Origin: Tribonema minus
Taxonomy: Eukaryota > Sar > Xanthophyceae > Tribonematales > Tribonemataceae
Assembly (NCBI GenBank): GCA_017506865.1
Contig: JAFCMP010000001.1
Coordinates: 124,001-188,000 of the forward strand
Length of the DNA: 64,000 bases
Direction of reading: 5' to 3'
The translations under genes were made by a program, and so were the position numbers. The notes below the pieces were generated by a model. It made no database searches and was not told where the DNA came from. It saw only the letters and a list, made by a program, of their open reading frames with translations. Below, in pieces: positions 1 to 11,153 of this stretch (its first letter is position 1; every line of letters begins with the position of its first letter).

Positions 1-1141
1 ATCATTGCGTCATATATGCCCTTCGGAGGTACTTCAAAGTATCATATTGCTGGTGACGCCACAACAGTGTCTGTGCCGATCGAGGTTCACTGCTGTCATC
101 AGTGCTGCAAGCCCTTAACGTCTTGCAGTGCCCAACAGTCTCGCTACATATGCCCAACAGTCACTCTGTCGAGGCAAGCATTTGGTGTTTGATAACTGAT
201 GACAATCCACGCTTCTTGCATTTGTGCTCATGCTGTCGTCAATGCGCTGTGTGCTGCTTTGTTGCTCTGCTCTTGCGTCATGTTGATTGCAGGTATACAC
301 CGCTGATCTGGAGAATCCGGAGCAGCTGTTTTCGCTTTTCCGCTCCAACCAGTATGTTGGTGCAATACTCATGGGGAGCATTGTTACAGGCAACCTGTGG
401 CACTTGTGATAGACGCCAGCCACATGATGTTTAGTAACGCTGTCCACATAGTGCTCAGTCAGCCTGTGCCGACCAGGGAATGAATGGATGCTTGACAACA
501 GTCTGTTTGCCATGCCAATTGGGGCGTCACATTCATGTGTGTTTGCGATTCCTTGACTTGCGCTGCAGAGTTCAGCGCACAGTGTCACATGTCATTGGTG
601 CGTGCATTTCTTGTGACACATGCATACACTCTGCCGGCCACCAATGGTTGAGTGTGTGGGATTTGCATACTTCTATTCTACACTTGCAAGTTGACATCGA
701 TCTTGCATTGATAGCCCCCATTTCAGCTGTGTCGTCAAGACTGCTGGTGGCACCTGCAGGCTACGTTTGGGAGCAGGGCGGGGCGGACACAGTGGTGCGT
801 CTGAGGCACGCTCGATCTCGTGCGTGCCTGCCAATTTCATGTACTTCGGAGTCCACTGCAGTATATACTGATAATCTAACTTGAATTGTGATGTGCTTGT
901 TGGTTTCCAGTTGCTTGTTGCAACTGGTGCCTGTGAAGAAACTGAACAAATTTGGGTCAACACTCTTGTATTGTCTGGGCGCGCCTGCTCATACTACTCA
1001 AAAACACTCGGACCAACAGCGTCATTACATACTGTGATGTCAGGGGACACTACTTCAAACGTGAAGTTCAAAGTTTGTAACGGACGGGTTTCGTGGGGTC
1101 CCCCGCGAAGAAGCGCTACCAGTAAGTCCTCTTCGCTCACC
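1..1141. other. Upstream stretch, no gene recognised
   Basis: Open frames on both strands here are short and rich in Cys, Ser and His, as expected of non-coding DNA read through. The frame that becomes CFAP299 is open upstream to 881, but the sequence before 1142 has no family similarity that I recognise. It may be 5' UTR or an earlier intron. The promoter of CFAP299 should lie here; I see no specific site. Confidence 0.4.
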
Positions 1142-3009
1142 ATGAGCATGCCTAAAGGCGACAAAGATGCGGAGGGGCCGCACTTGCAGGACACTCTTGA
1201 TACAGTGGAGCAATATGAGACGTACGAGGACTATTTGGACTCTCAGGTCACAGCGACAGACATGTACTATTTGGAGGACGAGGATCTGGCTCGTCAGCTG
1301 GTCGAGCTTGGCTACAGAGGCAGCGGTGACACACTCCAGCGAGATGAGTTTTATGCTCGCAAAAAGTCTTTGAGAGACAGGGCGACACAAAAGTCGAATG
1401 CCCCCAAGCAGCTGGCGAGCGCCGGCAAAAACGTGGACTCGTCGCCATTCCTGCACGCCCTGGCGAACAGAGAGGAGCTGGTGCGCAACGGGAAGCTGAC
1501 CTCCATAATTTTCATCAGGGACAAGAACAGTAAAGGACAGGAGGTTAGCGGGTACATCGACTTCGCACAACGTCTGAAGACGGAAAACTTTGAGCCGTAC
1601 TTCGACAAAAAGAAAAAGGTGCGCTTCATTCATACCTTCACACCCTTGCGTGCCTTCACAAGCAGACCTGAATGATGCAAAGTCTTACAACACATTTATA
1701 TTCCGTCATTGTACGTTTGTACCGGGCATGGCCTGTTCAGGTCTTATTTTGCATACAGTAATGATTGTTCGTCAAGCTGGTGTACTCCACCAACGGAAGG
1801 GCACAGCATCTTGTTCCACTGACTTGGCATACAGCAAAGATCTGGCATACCGTCATGACAATTATGCATCAGTGGTGAACCTGTGATGCTGTTTGATGAC
1901 ATTTAAATAGTGCCAGCTCATATGGCAACAGTGTGCAGCAAGCGCAAGCGACCATTTCCGATCATCACTGTGGTGCTGGTGCTGAACATTGCGATATCGA
2001 TCGTGATTGCAATTCGGTTGTGTTGGAGCATATGGCAGTTACATGCTCATTGGCGTTTGTATACTTGACGGTTACGGCAGTTACACTGGCCGGTATACAG
2101 TCTTCAACATATTTACTTCTAGCAGCACACGACTGGCGTTGGTCTTACGTTGCAGTGATCACCTTGATGTCTACCTCTGACGGTGTGGAGCAACAGGGTA
2201 GTGAGCAACAGCTCTCCACGTTGCATGATTGCGATGGAGATTCTGGTTGACATGTTGACATTGATGCATTGTAGTCTTGCTGACGTCCGCTGCAGCTGAT
2301 GCCCAAGCCATCTGACCTCAGCTACTACAACTGGGAGACACAAACTACAACATCCACGTCAACACCCAACTTTCAGGCAAGACAAAAGTCATGCTGTCAT
2401 GACCCTGTCATCACAACTGTTGTATTGACAACTGTCAACTGCTCAGAATTGCCGGCAGATGGCACGTGAGAGCAAGCACAACTTGTTTACAAGGCAGTGC
2501 ACAGGACAGGCAAAACTTGCTGAGGGTCACAAGGTCTCTGCCGTGAGCGCAAGCACAAACAAGTGGTTCGTGGTTTAGGCTGCCAGCACATGCATAAGTT
2601 CAATGCGTGCATGGCATGTCAAAATGTATCATTCATTGTGCAATCCGCAGTACATAAATTTACGCAGATAGCCAAGAATCTATGGCACTTTCCAACAAGT
2701 ATCATGCAGATGCCAGCAGGTTCTGCAAAGGAAATGACCAGAAACGTTGAGACTCCAAGCTTGTGCCAACTTGGTTGCCTTGTGTTGATTGGCATGCGAA
2801 CGAGTGCTCACTTCGTTGTGCTCTTGCGAATGGCGCAGGTCATTGCGGACAGTGAAGCAGGCTTACTATTCAAGAACAAGCGCGACCGGAAAGTGATCAA
2901 CGTGGACCCAAAGGTGCCTCCTGGCGACAACACCACTCGCATAGAGGTCAAGTCGCTAGAGTACATGCAGGTGGTCATATACGACCACATGACACGACGA
3001 AAGGGCTAG
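1142..3009 (+). CDS. CFAP299: Cilia- and flagella-associated protein 299 (CFAP299)
   Basis: Three exons in phase 0: 1142-1618, 2296-2376 and 2839-3009 (TAG), giving 242 aa, close to the roughly 233 aa of animal homologues. Recognised family signatures run in order: TYEDYLDSQ with YYLEDEDLARQLVELGYRG near the N-terminus, SIIFIRDKNSKGQEVSGYID in the middle, KPSDLSYYNWETQ in the small exon 2, and GLLFKNKRDRKVINVDPK plus YDHMTRRKG at the C-terminus. The ATG at 1142 was chosen because the family similarity starts just after it; ATG 1148 is an alternative. Intron 2 appears to use a GC donor (CAG|GCAAG) and AG acceptor. CFAP299 is a conserved cilium-associated protein of poorly known function, so the gene implies that this alga makes flagella at some life stage. 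Confidence 0.93.
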
Positions 3010-4507
3010 CACAGCTGGACACTGACACCTGCTAATAATTTCTGATGAAGTTGCGATGTTGTATGAACAGGTTGGCATTATGTTTTCCTTTCCGTCATTT
3101 CTTGAGGCTGCTGCTGCTGCTGCTGCTGCCGCTGCCAGAGCGCTATAGGGCCGTGATGGTACCGGTTACTCTTGCATATGATGTGGAAATGAGAATGCTT
3201 GAACTTTCTGAAGTGTACACTCCTTTGGGGGTCAATGAAGTATGATGCATCAAGTGATGCTTCAAGCGATGCATTATCGGCACCTATGGCATGACCTGAT
3301 AATAAGAGTTGACCTGATTGTAAGAGTAATGAATACAAATGCCAACCATAGACTTTGATAGCTGAAAACATCAGACTACAGAAAGCACTGCAGTTGAGGT
3401 GCTCTCTTGCGGAATGACACCTGTGTTGGTGGCAATTTTAAGCTCGCATTGGACTGTCATTGACCTAGACTGCTGAGTCAAGTCTGCTCCTTACATAGGT
3501 TGTCGACATCAGGAGATGACCAACACAGCAATGTGAGCCAGATTCGAAAACTCCGATTGCAAGGGTTCGCAGACAAAATGGCATGCAGAATTCCCATGCG
3601 CAAGTGTTTCACCTTGTCACCAAGGCAGACAAATGATTGTTGCTCCATGTAAACCGTGATCACCAGACCTACAGGTATTCATTCACTAACCTGGCATCAT
3701 GCCAGACCATGTTGCTTCATCTATATGCTTCGTGAGGCTGGCACGCAACAAGCAGTGATGCTCATGCTTTGAAGTAGAAGTATGTGCCAACAGCCCACCA
3801 TGCAGCCTTGCCAAGAATCAAAGTATGTTTCAGGGATTGCACATGCAAGCCAGAGGCCTACATGAGTCTGAACACACAGCTCAGCTGTCATGGCTGTGCT
3901 CATGATATACATGCCCATGCCGCAGCATGCCTGGAGCATACAGGATGCCTCATTGCTGTTTCGGGTGTGCACTTCAGGTACACCGCAACTCGGTCTGGAA
4001 CAATCTCAACGGTAAACTTTCAATGTCGGAATCGGCCATGCATCTGGGATAGCAGTGACGCAAGATCATGGTGCTAACGTAAAGAATGATTGCAAGTGTG
4101 AACATGTCTGCCAATGTCTGCCACGTGCATGCACAATGAGCACAGGTGAAGGAGAGCACAACATGTAATATACCAATTGCCATGCCCTCCATGATCACAG
4201 TAGGTGCCAAACACCACAGCATGACACAAGGTCAGCAGTAGAAAACATCCCAATGCCCAAGCAAGACACTTCTACAAGTATAGGTGCTGTACACATTAGC
4301 GATCTAACTGCTAAAACTGTTTTCAGGTGCGGCTGTACACGGTGTCTGTCTGACAGTGCGCAGTGGGTATACCATGCCACGCTAGAGCTACCTCTGTGAG
4401 AGCCTTGCTGGATACCCCACACAGGGCACAAAAGGGAACGCAAATGCACACATGATCAGACATCGGGGGGGGGGGGCTACTGGACTCCTGGCAGTGCCGC
4501 TGCTTTG
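3010..4507. other. Intergenic, no gene seen
   Basis: This is the convergent intergenic space between CFAP299 (+) and the CCA-adding enzyme (-). It contains a short CTG/CTGCCG microsatellite near 3108-3135 and a G-run at about 4466-4475. Open frames are short, and no conserved protein or RNA gene was recognised. Confidence 0.5.
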
Positions 4508-7500
4508 CTACTGCCGCTGCCGCTGCTGCTGCTGCGGCTGCGGCGGCGGCTGCTGCAGAACAGTCGCCTTGCGCGCCGTCATAGCCAAGGGACACAAGTA
4601 CTGTGCATACTTGTGCAGCACGTGCTCCTTCACCTCCCCCTCGCTGCCGTACGGATTCCGCAAGATCCACTCAATCTGGTCGTCCAGGATCTCCTTGAAG
4701 ACGGGGCCCTTGGGCAGCCCCGGCAGCAGCTTCCCAATACCTACCCCGTCGATCGCGGGCTTCAACTCCCACACAGGCGACTCTCCCACGAGGCCCATGC
4801 CCTCCAGCGCACGCCCCATGCTCGCGTACGCGCAGATGATGGCCTCGTCCGCCTCCTTATCCGCGCGGTCGCGCACCGCGCTGTCCAGTATGTGCTGCGT
4901 GCCCAGGTCGCCTGTGAGCGCCAGCAGCAGCGCCATGCGCCACAGCTCGCCCACGCGCCGCAGCACGAGGCCCGCCTCCACCCTGTCGGGCGCCACCGCC
5001 GCGCAGTTGGCGTCTGTGATGGGCGCGCCCACGGTGCGCCGCAGCAGCAGCTGGAACTCGAGCGCGGAGAGGTGCAGGCGGTGCACCTGCTCCGCATCGC
5101 GCGCGCGCAGCTTGAGCGCGTCGCTGATGATGTAGCGCGTCACCGGGTGCGGCTTGCTGACCTCGCGGTCGCGCCCCCGCTCCCAGTAGTGCGTCGCCGC
5201 CAGCGGCAGCAGGAAGGCGCCGTACAGCGCGAGCCGGCGCTCCTGCACGGCCGTTTCGCCGTCGCCGGAGAGCGCGATGCCCGCGGCCGCCAGGACAGCA
5301 TCGCCTAGCAGGTGGTGCATGTTCTTCAGGTACACAAGCGACTGGGAGAAGATGGAGGCGGTGTCCAGCTGCAGTGGCGCACTGGGGTCGCAGCAGTCCA
5401 GGCCGCAGCCTGCGGCGCAGCCCAGGAGGTCCGTGGGCGGCACGGCAAAGACGATGGGGGCCAGGCCCAGGTCGCAGATGAGTGTGAAGGCGCGCAGGGG
5501 CTGGTGCGATCGCACCATCTGGTCCACCTCCACGCCAATGCGCTCGTAGCTGACCTGCGGTGAGGCACATGATGAGTGGGGGTTAGACATGATTAGTGGG
5601 GGCGTGGACGCTGGGGCCATGTAGGCGGGCGCAGCTCAGAGAAGTATGTGGGCACTGTATACTGGTACTGTGTACTGAACTTCGGTGTTAGCGTTGACGC
5701 AAGGGACGCCGTATACACGTCAGGCGTGCCGTCCAAGCCTGCACCTGCATGCAAGTGTACTAGGCTTAACTGCAGTGGCAGTTGCAGTTGCAGGGGCACA
5801 CAGCGAGAGCTCAAAGCTGAACTGCGGAGGCAGCGGTAGTTGCGGGCACACAGCTTACACGCCAATGACAGACTTGGTTGTGCCACCGGTGTATACAGAG
5901 GGCTGCATTGCCTGCAGAGGTATGTACATGGCAGCTCAGAGAAGTATGTGGGCACTGTATACTGGTACTGTGTACTGAACTTCGGTGTTAGCGTTGACGC
6001 AAGGGACGCCGTATACACGTCAGGCGTGCCGTCCAAGCCTGCACCTGCATGCAAGTGTACTAGGCTTAACTGCAGTGGCAGTTGCAGTTGCAGGGGCACA
6101 CAGCGAGAGCTCAAAGCTGAACTGCGGAGGCAGCGGTAGTTGCGGGCACACAGCTTACACGCCAATGACAGACTTGGTTGTGCCACCGGTGTATACAGAG
6201 GGCTGCATTGCCTGCAGAGGTATGTACATGGTCACATGCATTGTCACAATACAAGCTTCAACAGCTGATAGTAGGTCTGATACAGACCGCCAGCCGCATC
6301 GCTCGTTTTTCTTGATTTACTTTTACGATGTTCCGCGCACCTTCTGCGCCAGCGCGACGTGCACCTCCGGGTCCTTGCACGCCATGAGCAGGTCCTGCGA
6401 CATGTTGAAGTTGAACCTGCTGGCAAAGCGTATGCTGCGCAGCACGCGCAATGGGTCATCCAGGAGCGTGTCCACGGCCGGCAACGGCGTGCTAATGACA
6501 CCCGCTGCTAGGTCAGTCAGCCCCCTGCCGGTGAAGTCCTCCACCAGTCCGGTGTTGATATTGTAGAAGAGGGCATTGATGGTCAAGTCCCTGTGATCAT
6601 CAAAGGGGAGTGCATAGAGGGTGGTGAAGCGCGGCACTGCGGTTGACATGGTCAACAAAATGGTCAACAAGTGTCGCTGGAGTGTGCCCAATGTGCCTCA
6701 AGGGTATGTAGACGCCTATCGACATGACTACTTCAAGTACAACTCTCATGGTCACACAAGTCACTTTATCAGCATCAAATGTCTGCACCAGCAAGCCAGG
6801 TTCTCTGAACATGAACGACGGCGTAGTGTTGTGACAGTACCAACTATCAGAGCACAAGGGCAACGTACGTACCAACAGTAACCGGCCAACACAGTAAGTG
6901 CTGCCAATCGTCATTAATACCTTTCTGCCTGTAAACACACGCATGTGACTAAGAAGATGCGTGAGCAGGTCAAACTGAATACACAATTTGACGTCACACC
7001 CTTAACGTGTCATACTACATTTTACAGCTTAGTGGGACAAACTGTAAGCGTTGAAGTTAACTTGGGCGTGCACTACTTAGGGTCAGCTTACCGCTACTTA
7101 GGGTTAGCTTACCTTCGGTATGCATCATCCTCGGGTGTGCCAATGCCCATGTTGGGTATCCTGCTGTCGCTTGTGTACGACTCTGTTCGCAAGTTGACAA
7201 AGTCAATTGAGAACCCGAGCAGGTGCATGGTGGCTGTCTCCAGGTGTTTTGACTTTTCCGGGTTCTTGGAGACAATGCCCACAGCTGCTGACTTCATGCC
7301 CTTCTTTGCCAAATGCCTGCAGCAGCCAAGAGCAGGCAGCAGGTGGTGTAGACTGTCAGATTGTCCACGCTGCTGATATCAGTGACACCCAAGTTGGCGC
7401 CGCATAATAAATGCAACACATGCAGTGGTGCAAGAACTACCAGAATGTGATGACGGCTTTGCGGCAGCTGTGAGAATTCTAAGAATTGTCTTGCAGGTCA

Positions 7501-9253
7501 GGCAGTACATGTGTTCAAGCTGATCAGACGAGTTGTACCACAGCAGCCACCTGCTTGAATTGATTATCGGAATGCACCACCATCTGTTGCAGAATGTAAG
7601 CATCATATCCGCACAGCATGATAGCTGGCAAAGTAGTTCATGTACAGTTTCTGGGTGGAAGCGCAACAAAGAACAACCTGTGACCATCACAAACCGGCTC
7701 GAGCGTGTGTCATGTATGCTCACAGTCATGTATGTGTACAGTAACACTGACACAACCTTCATCCTCGCACAGCATTGTGCCGCGCTGACTGCAAAATCAC
7801 CCACTGGAAAGTTGTTTTCGGCAGGTAACATCATGCAGACACCACAAGAACTCACCACGATGTATACTTCAGTACATGGAGAAAATCATAAGAAATGGTT
7901 GCACTACCTTTTTACAGTTGATCCCAGACTTGGACGGCCCTAGACAACAGTATTTTCTGCACTAGACTTGGTAGCAGAACAGTCATTTTGGTGTTTGCGA
8001 GTCAAGGCTGATGCCACGGTCCTGTGTGAGCTTACAACACTTTGCACTTAGCAGTGGCAGATGCCTTGCACATGCGCTGCAGTTGTAGTAATCTCTCATT
8101 TGACAGTTATGGCATTGAAGTTGAAGTTGTTCACTCCTCGTGCGCGGCTTTGCCAGCGAGTCATCACCACCAGTGGCGTGTAGTTGCCACCAGACCGCCA
8201 GCACCGGCTGCAAGTTGCTCCTTTACGTGTACAGCTATGATCAAGACGAGCCCACAACAGTCCCGGTCATAAGCACGACCTGCCTGCAACGCTTTCTGGG
8301 CACATATAAGACGCTTGGATGCAGCATCACAGGTGGCTGCAGCGCATAACATATCACTGCCCTGACCGGCTGCTTTGCGTGAGCATTGTGACTGTTCCCG
8401 ACAGCTCCATGTGAGCACTAGCTTTGGGTTCTGCATATCATATCAGCTCCAAGTGAGCACCAGGTCTGGGTTGGCATGTGCTGTAATGCCTACAATGTGA
8501 CGCAGGTCACAACACAGGAGCATAGAGTGAGTATCGACCTTCACTGCAAAATCGTCTTGGTCTCATGCCAATCACTAAATCAGCAATCTCAACAGAGTCT
8601 GGCCAAGCTGGCCAGGCCCACCAGATAAATGATGTTGCTGATGACCGTTACATTTTGTGATGAATGGATGTTACCAGCCAAACGTTGTGAATAAGCCGGC
8701 GGTGGGGGGAGCTGACCAGCGAGGAAATGGGTCTTCAGGCTTCAGCTCCAAGCAGGGCACCGGACCCTAGGACTAAGGTCATGTTGTGCTCCTTGGCAAC
8801 GAGTGAAGGATGCAATGGGTTTTGCACCACATCTTGGCTCCCTACAACCAGATCTCGCTGATAATATTCTCAAATCAGTGATGCAGTGCTGCAGTGACAT
8901 GTGCCACGCGCTCACCTGTTGACGGTTTCCGCAAAGCCCTTGCCGAGGCAGTTGTCCAGCGCAATGTCAACGTCCATCTTGTTGTCCACACCAACCATAT
9001 GTTCGCCCCCACACCTCGCTGCCCCCAACAGCTTATCCCGCACCCACCCCCCTGCCACCCTGAGCGTTGTGCCCATGGCTTCCTCCTCAACCACGCCCAA
9101 AAGCAGCCGAAACAGGGCGCGCTCTCCCTCCGTGAGCTTTACAGTTGGCATTGGAGCGTGCAAGCGGCCATTTTCGTGGCTGCTACTGGCCAGCGGTAAC
9201 CTGTCAAAAGCTGGGCTTGGCGAAGTTGCTTCCGGCGCGCTGCAAACAAGCAC
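4508..9253 (-). CDS. CCA1: tRNA nucleotidyltransferase (CCA-adding enzyme)
   Basis: Four exons on the minus strand: 9253-8916, 7316-7113, 6590-6341 and 5554-4508 (TAG), with matching phases (2, 2, 0), giving 612 aa. The enzyme adds CCA to tRNA 3' ends. Class II nucleotidyltransferase motifs appear in order: motif A as LRVAGGWVRDKLLG followed by the metal-binding DVD in KMDVDIALDN; the eukaryotic NPEKSKHLETATM block; motif B as YRRDLTINALFYN; LVEDFTGRGLTDL; motif C as DDPLRVLRSIRFASRF; and an ERIGVEV motif D region opening the last exon. The C-terminal helical domain ends in a Gln/Pro-rich tail. The start is uncertain: ATG 9253 and ATG 9151 are both in frame, and an upstream exon may add a targeting peptide. 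A 300-bp tandem duplication fills intron 3. Confidence 0.93.
5631..6230. repeat. Exact two-copy 300-bp tandem duplication in a CCA1 intron
   Basis: Bases 5631-5930 and 5931-6230 are identical by line-by-line comparison, with a period of exactly 300. The copies diverge immediately outside these limits. The block lies inside intron 3 of the CCA-adding enzyme gene, between exons 6341-6590 and 4508-5554. Identity over the full length means either a recent duplication or an assembly duplication. Confidence 0.97.
7073..7112. repeat. 21-bp tandem repeat that duplicates a splice donor
   Basis: Two near-identical 19-bp units at 7073-7091 and 7094-7112 are spaced 21 bp apart. On the minus strand each carries GTAAGC followed by a telomere-like (T)AACCCTAA or GACCCTAA. 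The unit at 7094-7112 supplies the inferred donor of the CCA1 exon ending at 7113, so a second identical hexamer donor lies 21 nt downstream. Use of that second site would add an in-frame TAA. Confidence 0.75.
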
Positions 9254-11153
9254 AGGAAGAAAATGGTGTCGATTTGAGAGTTTTCGAGAGTTGACTGCGG
9301 GCTCGGCAAATGATTACCAGTAGCAGATGGGGCCTGATGATTCTCGCAGTCCCGCGCTGCAGCAGATGTTTACAAAATCCATGTACAGACCAGCAGCCAG
9401 CATCACATCAATCGGAAGCATCACATCACTTTGCCAGGCTCGATGCCGAAAATGAACTTACCCAATGTAGGACCTTCTCCGACTGGCCGTAGTTGCCATG
9501 AGTGTTGGTGAGGTGGGCCCCGAGAATCGCACTGCCCGTCTCAGTGATCGGTGCGCGGGATATGTCTTCGGCAGCGAATGCGAGAACGCCAGCTTTCTCC
9601 TCTGATCCGACACGCAAGCTCCGCTGAGATGCAAAAAGCGGCGTGTGTGAGTAGTGGGCATGCAAGCGTGTTTTGGCAAAGCACTTGCTTAGTGTGGCAC
9701 GACAGTATTGTGAAGACACTCACCAGCTATTCCTTTTCCTTGGCAGGCCTCTCGCTCCGACAGATCTGGTACCGCCTGCTGAACATACCTCTGTGCATGT
9801 CAAGCTCAACAGCAGTGCCGCCAGCGCTTGTACTCGTAGTCGCCAGGAGAGTTTTGATACTTTTGCCATCAGGCGATGCTGGATGAATGTGTTGCTGCCT
9901 TCGCTCCAGCCCTCGTCCTCGCCGGCACTTTCACTTTGCGCAATGGCTTCAACTCTGCCTCAGCGTTGGTCATACCTACGGTGTGGGCAGATTTTTGGTG
10001 ATGATCAGCTGGGACTTTCAGGGGTATGCAGGTGAGGTTCGTGCGTCAGACGTGGACCCTGCTGAGTACGTATGGCAGCATTAGGCGAGCATAAAAAGCT
10101 GTGTGCTCTTTTGTCAATTGGTTGGGTCAATGTGTAGTTCCCAAAAACGATGCCATAAAGCGCACAACTTGCAATTTCATGTCATGCACAGCAACATGCG
10201 CATGTGACTTCCAAACGCAAATATACTGACGCAATGCCGACTCATGTGGGGCTCAGCTGTTGAAAGCTTAGAAGGCCTCAGGGCACTTTGACGCTGGTGT
10301 ACAAGTTGCGTTGACATGCACAACGTCACAAGTGCGCCAACACCCGCAACATGACATAACCATTACAGACAGCAAAATGCCCGGCATGACCAATAACTCC
10401 TGAGAGACATGCACACACGCACACACAAACGCATGCACGATCATTAGATACATTGCAGCAAGTTTCAATTCTTGCATTGAGCCGCTGTACCTCCGATACC
10501 ATATCCCCAACAGCTACATGTACTTGCCGTGCATTGGCAGTGTGGCATGCCTGACGCAACACAAGCATTGCTGCAGACTAGCAGGTCTGCTTGGCTTTGA
10601 GACATAAAGTGGGGAAAGGCTGGCTTGGCTTCGAGGTACTGGGAGTGCGGGGAGACAAACAAGCATAGGAGGAGTGACTGGCCGCTGTCCAGTCTCTGGC
10701 ACTGCCGCCAACAACATGCGATGCAATCATTGACACAGCAAGGTCGCTGCTGCTGGACTTATGTACGCGCATGCAATGGGCGCCACTGTGCTCGACACTG
10801 GATTACGAGTGCACACAGCATTGCTGCCACCTGTATGCAAGAACACATGTACGCGCATTGACAGCAGCGCTTCATCAATAGCTTGATAGCAGGCAGGCCG
10901 TTCCTTGAACAGCGCCAGTGCTTGCCGCGTGCACACAGCTCTGGGCACATAGCGGGACACTTGCTGCCGACTTTGCACAAACACAACCTGTGCACACCAG
11001 CATCGTCCTGCAGCAAATCGAAGGATGCACACGGGATGCCCTTGCTGAGCAGTCAGCTGCAATCCCCCCCCCCCCCCCCCCCCCCCCCCTAGCCCCCTTC
11101 CGAGCCCCGTCAACTTCAGCTTGCACTCCTGGCGCACACCCAAGCGCAACGGC
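9254..11153. other. Intergenic or upstream region with possible minus-strand exons
   Basis: No complete gene can be supported. One minus-strand segment, 9623-9462, is open for 54 codons and is bounded by a good acceptor (TTTTGCATCTCAG) and a consensus donor (GTAAGT). In one frame it reads as an acidic, globular-looking peptide. In another it is Arg/Ser-rich and its phase (2) fits the acceptor ahead of the CCA1 exon at 9253, so it could encode a targeting peptide for CCA1. A second minus-strand segment ending near 9786 starts MAKVSKLSWRLRVQALAALL, which resembles a signal peptide. A 26-base C run lies at 11064-11089. Confidence 0.25.
11064..11089. repeat. Poly-C run of 26
   Basis: An uninterrupted run of 26 cytosines lies just downstream of the 3' end of the minus-strand gene at 11154. 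Its length makes it prone to slippage and to sequencing error. Confidence 0.95.
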
